Assembly: GCA_000719025.1 (NCBI GenBank)
Contig: JODP01000011.1
Span: forward strand, 185,831-249,830
Origin: Kineosporia aurantiaca JCM 3230
GTDB taxonomy: Bacteria; Actinomycetota; Actinomycetes; Actinomycetales; Kineosporiaceae
DNA length: 64,000 bases
Direction of reading: 5' to 3'
A program made the position numbers and the translations under genes. The notes beneath the pieces were generated by a model. That model worked only from the letters and a program-made list of their open reading frames with translations. It ran no database searches and was not told the origin of the DNA. Numbering within the stretch: position 1 is the stretch's first letter; the number at the start of each line of letters is the position of its first letter. This document shows, one piece after another, positions 34,946-43,359 of this stretch.

Positions 34946-35989
34946 CTACATATCGGTGTTGCTGCTCATGACGTTGGTGACGCCGACTCGTAGTCGCTGG
35001 GCCGGTGGCTGGTTCCCGGCAGCGGTGTGTGCCCGATGGTAGTTGTAGTGGACGACCCAGGTCCGGAGGGCCTGGGCGCGTCGGGTTTCGGGGGTCCAGA
35101 CCCTGGCGTAGAGGAACTCCTCGGCCGGGATCCGGTTGTATCTCTCGACCTTCCCGTTGTGCTGCGGCGTGAACGGGCGGATCCGCTGGTGAACGGAAAC
35201 TCCGAGGCTGTTCAGGGCCCGCAGGAACACCCGGGATCGATAGGCCGACCCGTTGTCGGTCACGACCCGGGTGATCCTGTTGATGCCGTGGGCGGCGAAG
35301 AACACGCGGGCCCTGACCATGAACGCAATTGCCGTGACGGCTTTTTCGTCAGGCAGGTGTTCGGTGTAGGCCAGGCGGGAGAACCCGTCCACGGCCGAGT
35401 GCAGGAACACGTAACCGGTGCGGACGTCCTTGTTGGCCGAGGTGGTGTGGGTGCGGGCGGTGGCCCGGCGGGTGGCTCTGGCCTGGGCGGAGGCCTTGCC
35501 GTGGGCGCGCCAGCCACCGCCGTCGGGGATCCGCCCGACCTTCTTCACATCGACGTGGATCATGTGGCCGGGATAGCGGGCGATGATCTTCTTCGCGGGC
35601 TGGCAGTTCGAGGCGCCGGCCGGGTCCAGGTCACGGCGGTGGCTGATGCCCAGGCGCACCAGCCACCGCCCGACCGTGCTCACGCTGATCCTCACGCCAT
35701 CGCCCACCAGCTCGGCTGTGATCGTTCGAGCTGACCATTTCTTCCCCCGCCGCAGCGTCTCGATCCGGGCGATGACCTGCGGGGATGTCCTCGTGGGGCT
35801 GGCCTTGGGGGTGCTGGAGGCGTCGAACAGGCCTTCCTCGCCCAGGCGCCGATACCGGTTGACCCATTTGGACAGGCATTGCCGGCTGATGCCGGCCTCG
35901 GCTGCCACGTGAGCAATCGGGCGGTGTTCGCAGCGCTCGATCAGACGCAACCGTCCGGCAGAGGTCAGCGGGGCATTACGGTGGTGCAC
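34946..35989 (-). CDS. IS481-family transposase
   Basis: A 347-aa intact transposase: N-terminal helix-turn-helix (AHVAAEAGISRQCLSKWVNRY), a second winged helix, then an rve-type DDE core (HVDVKKVGRI for the first Asp, VVTDNGSAYRS for the second, PQHNGKVERYNR for the Glu). Length and motifs are complete, so it may be active. It sits in a region of other decayed elements. Confidence 0.92.
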   Translation of the reverse strand: MHHRNAPLTSAGRLRLIERCEHRPIAHVAAEAGISRQCLSKWVNRYRRLGEEGLFDASSTPKASPTRTSPQVIARIETLRRGKKWSARTITAELVGDGVRISVSTVGRWLVRLGISHRRDLDPAGASNCQPAKKIIARYPGHMIHVDVKKVGRIPDGGGWRAHGKASAQARATRRATARTHTTSANKDVRTGYVFLHSAVDGFSRLAYTEHLPDEKAVTAIAFMVRARVFFAAHGINRITRVVTDNGSAYRSRVFLRALNSLGVSVHQRIRPFTPQHNGKVERYNRIPAEEFLYARVWTPETRRAQALRTWVVHYNYHRAHTAAGNQPPAQRLRVGVTNVMSSNTDM

Positions 35990-36372
35990 AGCGGGTCTCC
36001 TGGGCTTGCAGCGGACGTGTCTTGTGGTGATTCACATCCTCTGCCAGGAGACCCGTCTCCCGTTCAGCGGGCTATGCCCCCCCGTCAACAACCTCATGCA
36101 CCCCAACAGCTAGGTTGCTTGTCTGCCAATGGTTGCTGCACGGAGTCTCGATCGAAGTCTGGAGTCTTCGGTGATCAATTCCCATGCGCTGGGCGAACTG
36201 TCGAAGGATCGAACGGCGGCTGGTTCTGGGGTGTCTTTGTCTCAGCATCGGAGGATCCCGGCGCGACCCACGGAAGATCGTGAGGGATATCCGGTTGGCC
36301 CTCCTCGCCGGCTCGCCCCGACGCCGGCGAGCCCTCCACCGCACGCGGCGAGCCGCCGGAGCCGCCCGTCCT
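35990..36372. other. IS481 flank and non-coding remnant
   Basis: It holds an inverted repeat with 12-bp arms CGGGTCTCCTGG (35992-36003) and CCAGGAGACCCG (36044-36055) upstream of the transposase, probably its end or regulatory region. A short frame ending NNLMHPNS at about 36090-36113 looks like the tail of another transposase. The rest is GC-rich without a credible gene. Confidence 0.45.
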
Positions 36373-36627
36373 TCAACCCTTCCCCGACTCCAGTAGAGCA
36401 ACCACCGCATCGATCTGCCCGTCGACTGCCTGGGTGGCCTCGACGATGGTTTCGAGCCCGCTCTTGGCCTGCGAGAACAGCTCGACCAGGCCGTCGACCC
36501 CTAGCGCGGCGCTCTGCTCGATGCCTTGCTCAGCTTCGCTGATCGCGCTCTGGAGCTGGCCGAGGGCACTGGTGTAATGCTGCCGGGCCGCGTCCACCGC
36601 TTGGATGTTGTCGTCGAGCGTGCTCAC
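36373..36627 (-). CDS. Small helical protein
   Basis: An 84-aa, almost fully helical acidic protein (YTSALGQLQSAISEAEQGIE, AVDGQIDAVVALLESGKG). Size and helix content recall WXG100-like or DUF6244-like small proteins, but no WXG motif is present. The GTG at 36627 has GGAGGG 5 bases upstream and is preferred over a longer reading. Function unknown. Confidence 0.6.
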   Translation of the reverse strand: MSTLDDNIQAVDAARQHYTSALGQLQSAISEAEQGIEQSAALGVDGLVELFSQAKSGLETIVEATQAVDGQIDAVVALLESGKG

Positions 36628-36772
36628 GTTGTCCCTCCGGATACTGGAGTCGGGCAAAACTACCCAAAGGTTGCGGTCCAGTACGATGGGTTGCGGATCC
36701 TTCTGTAAGGGTTCGGGTTTTCCGTTCTGGGGGACGACGGCTCGGGTGACCTGCTCGGTCGGTCTCCGCGAG

Positions 36773-36794
36773 CGTCACTAATTGATTAGTGACG
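36773..36794. promoter_or_regulatory. 22-bp perfect palindrome
   Basis: Arms CGTCACTAAT/ATTAGTGACG around TG. It lies about 80 bases before the lipoprotein gene and after the divergent small helical gene, so it may be a shared operator. No matching regulator is adjacent. Confidence 0.5.
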
Positions 36795-36871
36795 TTTGAA
36801 CGGTTCGGTTGGGAAGGCCATGATCATTGTTGGCGCCGTGCCCGTGCCGTTCCTCGAGGAGTTCGATCAGC

Positions 36872-37276
36872 GTGAAGAAGTTTGCCGTCCCACTGCTGGC
36901 CGCATCGCTAGTGGTGTTCGGCTTGCAGGCCTGTAGCGCTGGCGCAGGTGCTTCCGGATCTAGGGGCGTTCCGGAGGAGGTTCTTCAGGCGGTGCAGCGG
37001 TTGGCGTCTGATCCCTCGGCCGTGGCCACCGAAAATGCTGAGTATCTCGAGGATGACGGCTATTTCGAAGGGATTCCCCGTGGCAGCGTGATCACGGTGA
37101 CCGAGAATGACTGGTTTGCCTACGATGACGGCGCTGGGAGCTTCTAGCTGACCTCGGAGCCGCCGGGCGGAGAGCCGCATCGGGTGCTGGACGAAGTGGT
37201 CTTGCGCGGAGGGGAGTGGAAGGTCTCCTCGGTTGTCAACGGTCTGCTGGAGGACGAAATCAGCACGCCTGGTTGA
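36872..37276 (+). pseudogene. Small lipoprotein gene with nonsense codon
   Basis: The GTG start gives a lipoprotein signal (KKFAVPLLAASLVVFGLQAC, lipobox Cys) and a soluble domain. An in-frame TAG at 37145-37147 stops it after 91 codons. The same frame then continues without a stop for 42 codons (LTSEPPGGEPHRVLDEVVLR...) to a TGA at 37274-37276, with equally good coding character. A single C-to-T change (CAG to TAG) explains it. Function unknown. Confidence 0.7.
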
Positions 37277-37297
37277 CGATCGGTGAGGCTCACGTGT

Positions 37298-37755
37298 CTA
37301 GTGTCGCGGGTTTGAAGTTGTTGGACGAACGGCTTTGGCGATGATGCCGTCGGCGGTCTCGGTCCAGATGAACGGTTCGCAGCGGTCGTTCCAGCCGTCG
37401 ATGAAGGTTTCGATGGCGGAGTGGTGGGTGCCGCGGCGGATGGCCTGACGGGTGATGATCCCGAAGAAGATCTCCACGAGGTTCAGCCAGGACCCGCTGG
37501 TCGGGGTGAAGTACAGGGTAATGCGGGGGTTCTTGGCCAGCCAGGCTTTCACGTTGGGGTGCTTGTGGTGGCGTAGTTGTCGCAGACAACACGGAGTTTC
37601 ACGCGTGGGTGGGTCCGGGCGACGAGCTTGAGGAAGTCGAGGAATTCGGCGTTGGTGTGCTGGTCGTAGCACCGGTCGGTGATTTTCCCGGTGGCTACCC
37701 AACCCCCGCTCTCGGGAGCCGAGGCGACATCGATCGTCTTGGTCGGCGTCATCAA
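37298..37755 (-). pseudogene. IS630-family transposase fragment
   Basis: C-terminal DDE part of an IS630-like transposase: LRVVCDNYATHKHPNVKAWL region (second Asp) and SGSWLNLVEIFFGIITRQAI (Glu). A one-base loss near 37566 splits it into two frames, and the N-terminal half is absent. It is a dead fragment. Confidence 0.85.
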
Positions 37756-37853
37756 TTGACTGAGTGGCCTGGGTGCAGCGGTGGATCTGATGGGATCTGG
37801 AGCGGATGGGTATGGTGGTGGCGGGGGTCGGCGCCGGGGGATGGGGATAGGAG

Positions 37854-38156
37854 ATGACGGTTGCCATTGTCGTGATCGTGGTCATCGCCGTTGTGGCGGT
37901 TGGCTTGTTCTACGTAACGAAGTCTTCCACGGACGCGAATTACGTTAGTAGGAAACGTAGTTCGGGAGGCAGCGGATGGCGGGCTGATGATGGTGGCTCT
38001 GCCTACGGCGGTTCTGGAGGGTTTGATTCAGGCGGCTCCGGCCATCATGGCGGGTCGGGGCATCACCATGGTGGAGACGCAGGTGGCGGCGGCTACAGCG
38101 GCGGAGATTCCGGTGGCGGCGGTGGGGGAGACTCCGGCGGTGGCGGCTCGTGGTGA
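37854..38156 (+). CDS. Single-span Gly/His-rich membrane protein
   Basis: A 100-aa protein: an N-terminal membrane anchor (VAIVVIVVIAVVAVGLFYV), then a low-complexity tail rich in Gly, Ser, His and Asp ending in Gly-Gly-Ser-Trp. His/Asp clusters (GHHGGSGHHHGGD) could bind metal. Function unknown. Confidence 0.55.
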   Translation: MTVAIVVIVVIAVVAVGLFYVTKSSTDANYVSRKRSSGGSGWRADDGGSAYGGSGGFDSGGSGHHGGSGHHHGGDAGGGGYSGGDSGGGGGGDSGGGGSW

Positions 38157-38193
38157 CGGAGTCGGCTACATGATTGCGGAGTGGCGGCGGGAA

Positions 38194-38598
38194 TCAGGCT
38201 CCGAAGCCGGCCTTGTCCAGCGCCGACTGCAGGGATGACTTGTAGGCCCCCGAGGTATAGGTCGCTCCGCTGACCGCGTGGATCTTGGCGTTCTGTGCCG
38301 TCAGCGCCTCGGTCCGCAGCTTAGGCAGGGCCGGGCCGGTGATCGAGATCGACGTCGCGTCGCTGGTGTCGACGTCGCTCTTCAGGGCCTTCACATCGGT
38401 GATCTTGCCGCTCTTGATCGTGACGCTCACCTGGGTGGTGCCGTATTGCGTGGTGACCGACGATCCGGTCGTCAGGGTCGCCGAAACCGGCTTCTTAGCC
38501 TCGGCTTTTCCGCCGGTCGTCGAGGTTGCCGAGGTCTTGGCGGGAGTGTCGCTGGTGGTGGTCATGGCCCCGATCGTCGGGGCGTGCGGGCGGAACAT
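38194..38598 (-). CDS. FMN-binding domain protein
   Basis: A 134-aa protein with the covalent-FMN motif AVSGATYTSGAYKSSLQSAL near the C-terminus, as in NqrC/RnfG-type FMN-binding domains. The Thr of the SGATYT stretch is the likely flavin-phosphate attachment site, which ApbE would load. It is a paralog of the gene at 56096 but has no visible signal anchor, so it may be 5'-truncated in this decayed region. Confidence 0.75.
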   Translation of the reverse strand: MFRPHAPTIGAMTTTSDTPAKTSATSTTGGKAEAKKPVSATLTTGSSVTTQYGTTQVSVTIKSGKITDVKALKSDVDTSDATSISITGPALPKLRTEALTAQNAKIHAVSGATYTSGAYKSSLQSALDKAGFGA

Positions 38599-38793
38599 CA
38601 GGGTTGCGGTTCGTTGGCGAGGGCGGCACGTTCGACGAGGCAGGGCGCTCTCCGGACGGGCGGCGGCTGTTGCGGTGGACGATGACCCACCACTGGGCAG
38701 TCAGTCGTTAGTGACTGCAGGCCCGATCAGGTGCCGCTAAAGGTCCTCCGGGCACGAACTGCCGCAGCAGCGTGTAGGACTGGGGTTGGCGGG

Positions 38794-39363
38794 TCAGGGC
38801 AGGACGGGTTGGGCCCATTCGGGCCATTCCCCGAACGTCAGGTAGCCGTACGGGTCAGTGGCCCGATCGACCACCAGATACGGAACGCCCCAGGACTCGT
38901 ACCGCTGACGCTTGGTTCCAAGATCCACATCGCGGTTGGAGGAGGTGATCTCGATGACCAGCTCGAGCCCGTCGGGGAAGACTCCTTCACCCTGGCCGGG
39001 GACCCGGACCAGCTTGTCGGAGACGATCACAGCGACATCCGGCATGAAGATCACCCGGTCGGACCCGGGCTCAAACACGTTAATTCCCTCGATCGCCTCG
39101 CAGCCCTCCGGCACCACTGTGTCGAGGGTGTTGGCCAGCCGACGGGACCGACGCAGATGGTCGGCGTCGGGGTTCGGCGTCATCAGCAGCACTCCGTCGA
39201 TCAGTTCCAGGCGGCCGGCAGTGCGGTCGATGCCGATGAGGTCGGCGATGGTCAGCGGGCGTCGCCTGGCCAGATAGGTCAACTTGGCCAGAGCCCAGTC
39301 CTGCGGTGTCCACTCCTCCACCGGGGCGGGCTGAGATATTGGTCCAATCGGTTCCGCCGACAC
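38794..39363 (-). CDS. Uma2-family endonuclease-like protein (DUF820)
   Basis: A 189-aa protein with the Uma2 pattern: LELIDGVLLMTPNPDADHL, IFMPDVAVIVSD and LELVIEITSSNRDVDLGTKRQRYESWGVPYLVV. The PD...E-x-T and K positions form a PD-(D/E)XK-like site. Biological role unknown. The GTG at 39363 follows GAGGTG and gives the usual family length; an ATG at 39492 would add unlikely sequence. Confidence 0.87.
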   Translation of the reverse strand: MSAEPIGPISQPAPVEEWTPQDWALAKLTYLARRRPLTIADLIGIDRTAGRLELIDGVLLMTPNPDADHLRRSRRLANTLDTVVPEGCEAIEGINVFEPGSDRVIFMPDVAVIVSDKLVRVPGQGEGVFPDGLELVIEITSSNRDVDLGTKRQRYESWGVPYLVVDRATDPYGYLTFGEWPEWAQPVLP

Positions 39364-39599
39364 AACGCACCACCTCACCTCGTCCAGTCCGTCCATCACC
39401 ATACGGGAGGACCGGACGTCAAGCCCACCTCCGACCTGGTCGTTGCTACCGCTCTGGCCAGCTTCGTCACGTCTCCAACGGATGAAGCTCATGGTGGACG
39501 GTTGTTAACCCGACGCGACGTCTGCGCCGCTCAAGACCCAGGTGTGCAGACCCAGGAGGGGATGGGGTGCCGTTGGCTGCGCTTCGAAGGGACCGCGGC

Positions 39600-39903
39600 C
39601 GGGAGGTGGGCGCGGCAGCGCTGGTGGCTGCGGCGGGCTCAGGTGGACGACCTGGTTGGCTCCCCGGAGACGGTGGCGGCGGCGATCCTGGACTACGTGG
39701 ACCGGGGTGCGTCGCTGGTGTCCATCCGTGGGTACGACACCTTGGCCGATGCGGTGGACTATGGACGCTTCGTGTTGCCGTTGGTCCGTCAGGAGATTGC
39801 TCACCGGAAGGCGACGGGGGAGCGGGGTCGGCTGCAGGCGGAGAACCTCGGGAACTACGGGAGAGAGTACGGGCAGTACGCCACGGCTCAGGCCAGCCAC
39901 TGA
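39600..39903 (+). pseudogene. 3' fragment of LLM-class flavin monooxygenase
   Basis: The frame ends with DLVGSPETVAAAILDYVDRGASLVSIRGYDTLADAVDYGR..., the C-terminus of alkanesulfonate-monooxygenase-like (SsuD/LLM) enzymes. The N-terminal two thirds, including the flavin site, are missing, and the sequence upstream is unrelated. It overlaps the hydrolase end by 16 bases. Confidence 0.75.
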
Positions 39904-41021
39904 TCGAGGTGATCGAAGGCCGAATCCTGCATGGCCACGTCGAACCGGTGCCTTCCGGGGTAGAACTGGCCCACGTAGGCGTCCTTCGCTCCCGCGTTCT
40001 CGTAAGCCTGCTGCAAGTGGGCGTGGGCGGCCTGCATCCCTTCGACGGAGAACAGCGAATCGTCGAGCAGATACTGAACCAGCAGGGGTGAAGGGGCCCG
40101 GGTGGCAGCGACATCCGGCCAATCGGCGACGGCGGCCAGCGCGGGAGGGAAGAACATCCAGGTGTGGTTGGCGACGTGGCGATCGAGCAGGCCTCGGTAG
40201 GTGGACATCATTCCCGCGACAACCGCCGCCTTGATTCTCTCACTCGTGGCCTGTAGCAAGGCTGTCCGGCAGCCGCCGCCGGACAGCCCCACGCAGCCAA
40301 GGCCGCCGGTCCGAACGTCTTCGCGTCCGGCGAGAAATTCAGCTGCGACGCGATCTTCGTAGTTGACCAGTCCGGCCACGCTGGTCCCGAGCAGGGTGGC
40401 GTATTTGGCCACAACGTGTTCGTGACGAGCCGCGAGGCGGTTGTACCACGGCACATCGTTCGGATCTCCCTCCGACTCCGGCGCGATCCAGCGATCTTCC
40501 GGAGGCGGAGTGGCACCCTGTGCCGGCATCACATCTGCGGGGAAGCGTCGGGACCCCCACAGCAGCGCGTCGTGGACCAGCACCGTGTATCCGCGCCGGG
40601 CCAGCTCGTTGGCGAAAGCTCGCCCGCCGTAGAGCTTGCGGCGCAGGGTGGCCAGGGGCGGCGAGATCTCGGCCGGGCTATCTGCGACCTTCTCCTTGCC
40701 GTGCCATTTGAACGAATCATGACCGTGAAGCGCCAGCACGCCAGGCAGCGGACCGGAATGGCCGGCCGGACGCAGAACCCAGGCCTGGGTGCGAGGGCCA
40801 TAACCCACCGACCACGACACTTCCTCGCCATCCACACCGTCGTGTACCCACCGCTCGTGCGTCTCGACATCGCGCGGGCGGGGTTCCACGTCGAAGCCGA
40901 TCAGGCGACGAACCTCGGCGGGCTTCAAGGGGATGGGTCGGTCTCGAGCGGCCTCGCTGAAGGCGACGAGATCGCTGAAAGGGCCCAGATGCTCGTATGG
41001 CTCAGACACTTCTGCTCCCAA
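39888..41021 (-). CDS. Alpha/beta hydrolase (esterase-like)
   Basis: A 377-aa hydrolase of the dienelactone/acetylxylan-esterase-like group. The oxyanion region is LPGVLALHGHDSFKWHGKEK, the nucleophile elbow GCVGLSGGGCRT, an acidic residue sits in YLLDDSLF and the His in FYPGRHRFD. No signal peptide, so it is cytoplasmic. Substrate unknown. It is divergent from the beta-lactamase-like gene. Confidence 0.82.
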   Translation of the reverse strand: MGAEVSEPYEHLGPFSDLVAFSEAARDRPIPLKPAEVRRLIGFDVEPRPRDVETHERWVHDGVDGEEVSWSVGYGPRTQAWVLRPAGHSGPLPGVLALHGHDSFKWHGKEKVADSPAEISPPLATLRRKLYGGRAFANELARRGYTVLVHDALLWGSRRFPADVMPAQGATPPPEDRWIAPESEGDPNDVPWYNRLAARHEHVVAKYATLLGTSVAGLVNYEDRVAAEFLAGREDVRTGGLGCVGLSGGGCRTALLQATSERIKAAVVAGMMSTYRGLLDRHVANHTWMFFPPALAAVADWPDVAATRAPSPLLVQYLLDDSLFSVEGMQAAHAHLQQAYENAGAKDAYVGQFYPGRHRFDVAMQDSAFDHLDQWLA

Positions 41022-41082
41022 CCAGATCGACCGTGGTAGTCGAAGGTATTACCGGTTGCCGCCTGCGGTCATATTGGATGCA

Positions 41083-42039
41083 ATGTCCGTTATGGTCGCA
41101 CAGGCGCTCGCCGCCGTCATCGAGCAGGCGGGCTACGGCCCGGACGACCCTCTGGTGGTCGGAGTGCGCCTGCCCGGCACGCCCGTCCTCTATACAGCGA
41201 GGGGACGAACGGCCACCGGCGAACGCTTCACGCCCAGCACCGTCGTCTGCACCGCCTCGGTGTCCAAGCAGATCACTGCTGCCTGCGCGGCGTTGCTCGT
41301 CCAGAGCGGTCGTCTGGACATCGAGTCGACCCTGGCGCACTGGATGCCCGAACTACCCGCCTGGGCGGACAGCGTCCGGGTGAGCCATCTGATCCACCAC
41401 ACCAGCGGCCTGCCCGATGTCTGCGACTTCTATGTGCTCGACCGCGCCGGACTCGATCGGACCACGGAAGGAACCATTGAGGAACTCAAGCGCCTCGGCG
41501 GCCCCGAGCGTCCACCGGGAACCGAATTTCGTTACTGCAATGCCGGTTACGTGTGCCTGGGAGTCATCCTTGAGCGGGCCGCAGGGTGTCCGCTTCCGGA
41601 CTTCGCCCAGGAGCACGTGTTCGGGCCGCTCGGCATGACCGACACGCAGTACTGGTCCCAGGCAGCGCCTCCTCCCGGCGCTGCCCCGGTGAATCCGGAT
41701 CGCCCGCTACCCCTGACCCTGGGAGACGCCGGGGTGTGGTCGACCGCGGTGGACCTGATGCGCTGGAACGAGGCGCTGGAGCGGGACGAGCTTGGTGTTT
41801 CGGGTCTTCTGCAGACGCCCGGGCGGCTGAACGACGGCTCGGTGCTGGAGTACGGCTGGGGTATGGACGTTCTCACGCAGGCCGGCCACCGGGTCTACCG
41901 CCATGGTGGGGTGTGGACCTGGCTGAGTGCGCACCTCGTGCGGGTGGATGACCTGGGGGCCGGCTTCGTCGTCATCTCCCTGGAGTACGACGAGGAGCGG
42001 TCGGGTCGGCTGGCGGGGTTGATGATCGAGAGCCTTTGA
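41083..42039 (+). CDS. Serine hydrolase, class C beta-lactamase fold
   Basis: A 318-aa protein with the S-x-x-K motif SVSK (Ser59, Lys62), Y-x-N in FRYCNAGY and a late RHGGVWTW (H-x-G type). It has no signal peptide, so it is likely a cytoplasmic esterase or peptidase rather than a secreted beta-lactamase. It converges with argJ with no gap. A role in peptide processing with the nearby importer is possible but unproven. Confidence 0.85.
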   Translation: MSVMVAQALAAVIEQAGYGPDDPLVVGVRLPGTPVLYTARGRTATGERFTPSTVVCTASVSKQITAACAALLVQSGRLDIESTLAHWMPELPAWADSVRVSHLIHHTSGLPDVCDFYVLDRAGLDRTTEGTIEELKRLGGPERPPGTEFRYCNAGYVCLGVILERAAGCPLPDFAQEHVFGPLGMTDTQYWSQAAPPPGAAPVNPDRPLPLTLGDAGVWSTAVDLMRWNEALERDELGVSGLLQTPGRLNDGSVLEYGWGMDVLTQAGHRVYRHGGVWTWLSAHLVRVDDLGAGFVVISLEYDEERSGRLAGLMIESL

Positions 42040-43194
42040 TCAGGAGGTGTAGTCGGAGTTGATCCGGACGTACTCCTCGGTCAGATCGCAGCCGTAGACG
42101 GTGAACGCCCCCGCCCCGATGCCGAGGTCGACGCGGATCACCACCTGATCGCCGGCCAGGTACTGGGAGGCCTGCTCGAGCAGGGCCGCGCTCGGCTCGC
42201 CGGGGTACATCGGCAGGTCGCCGTAAGAGATTTGGACCCGGCCGGGCTCGATATCGGTTTCCTCGTGCAGCTTTCCGATGGCCATGGCAATTCGGCCCCA
42301 GTTCGGGTCGCGGCCGTGAACCGCGGACTTGACCAAGGGGGAGTTGACCACGCTCTTGCCGACCCGCTTGGCCTGCGCGTCGTCCCGGGCCCCGGTGACC
42401 TGGACCTCGATCAGCGTGCCGGCCCCCTCGCCGTCGGAGGCGATGGAGCGCACCAGCTCCAGAGCGACGCCGTGCAGGGCCTGTTCGAACTCCTCGGGGT
42501 CGACCGGCCCGGCCAGACCATTGGCGAAGATCGCCGCCGTGTCGCTGGTCGAGGTGTCGGTGTCGATGCTCAACGCGTTGAATGTGGTGTCCATGACCCG
42601 TCGGAAGAGGGCGTCGAGCGTGTCGGTGGGGAGGTCGGCGTCGGTGAAGAAGAAGGTGAGCAGGGTGGCCATGTTCGGCTCGATCATGCCCACGCCCTTG
42701 GCGATGCCGAACACGACGGCGTCGCCGCACGAGGCCGATGCGTACTTGGGGCGAGTGTCGGTGGTCATGATCGCGCGGGCCGCGGCCGGGTAGTGCGCCG
42801 CGGGGAACGGCCAGGTCAGGGCCGCGAGGCCGGATCGGATGCGGTCCATCGGATAGGGCTGGCCGATCACCCCGGTCGAGCCGATGATCAGTTCGGACGG
42901 CTCGATCCCGGCGATCTCGGCCACGCGGTCGCGCACCTCGGCGGCGTGGGCGGCGCCGGCCGCTCCGGTTGCCACGTTGGCGTTGCGGGCCAGGACGACC
43001 ATGCCGCGGGCCCGGTGCCCGGCGGCGACCTGGCGGCTGAGCAGCACGCTGGGGCCGGCGAAGCGGGACTGGGTGAACACCGCGGCCGAGCGCGCGGGGA
43101 CCTCGGAGATGACGGCCGCGAAGTCGTCGTCACTGTCCTTGAGGCCGAGGTTTGCGGTGAGACCGCGAAATCCCTGGGGAGTCCGTCCGGGCAT
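42040..43194 (-). CDS. argJ: Glutamate N-acetyltransferase (ArgJ/OAT family)
   Basis: A 384-aa N-terminal-nucleophile acetyltransferase. The self-cleavage site is KGVGMIEPNMATLL with Thr177 as nucleophile, and the oxyanion segment LIIGSTGVIGQ is present. It transfers acetyl from N-acetylornithine to glutamate in arginine synthesis; family members also occur in specialised pathways (for example OAT2 near clavulanate genes). No arg gene is nearby, and it is divergent from a peptide-uptake operon. The ATG at 43194 (GGAG 6 bases upstream) is chosen over one 12 codons earlier. Confidence 0.9.
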   Translation of the reverse strand: MPGRTPQGFRGLTANLGLKDSDDDFAAVISEVPARSAAVFTQSRFAGPSVLLSRQVAAGHRARGMVVLARNANVATGAAGAAHAAEVRDRVAEIAGIEPSELIIGSTGVIGQPYPMDRIRSGLAALTWPFPAAHYPAAARAIMTTDTRPKYASASCGDAVVFGIAKGVGMIEPNMATLLTFFFTDADLPTDTLDALFRRVMDTTFNALSIDTDTSTSDTAAIFANGLAGPVDPEEFEQALHGVALELVRSIASDGEGAGTLIEVQVTGARDDAQAKRVGKSVVNSPLVKSAVHGRDPNWGRIAMAIGKLHEETDIEPGRVQISYGDLPMYPGEPSAALLEQASQYLAGDQVVIRVDLGIGAGAFTVYGCDLTEEYVRINSDYTS

Positions 43195-43359
43195 GGTTGC
43201 TCCTTCGCCGATGAGTGCATAATCTTGCATGAAGCAGTAAGCCTATGCAGTGATGCAGCGCACCGCCAGCCTCGCCAGGTGGGCGTGTTATTTTCCCTAC
43301 CTAACGAATAGAGATACGGATCGCGCCCGGGGATGCCGATCGGCTAGGAGAATTCAGCA

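Noticed and set aside
35027..35734. 235-aa plus-strand frame
   Set aside because: Antisense to the intact IS481 transposase.
36072..36410. 112-aa minus-strand frame near the IS481 element
   Set aside because: Arg-rich, no ribosome site, no family; probably non-coding.
38731..39600. N-terminal extension of the LLM-monooxygenase fragment
   Set aside because: The frame is open, but it is antisense to the Uma2 gene and has no similarity to flavin monooxygenases.
42232..43311. 359-aa plus-strand frame opposite argJ
   Set aside because: Gly/Arg/Val-rich shadow of the clearly recognisable argJ on the other strand.
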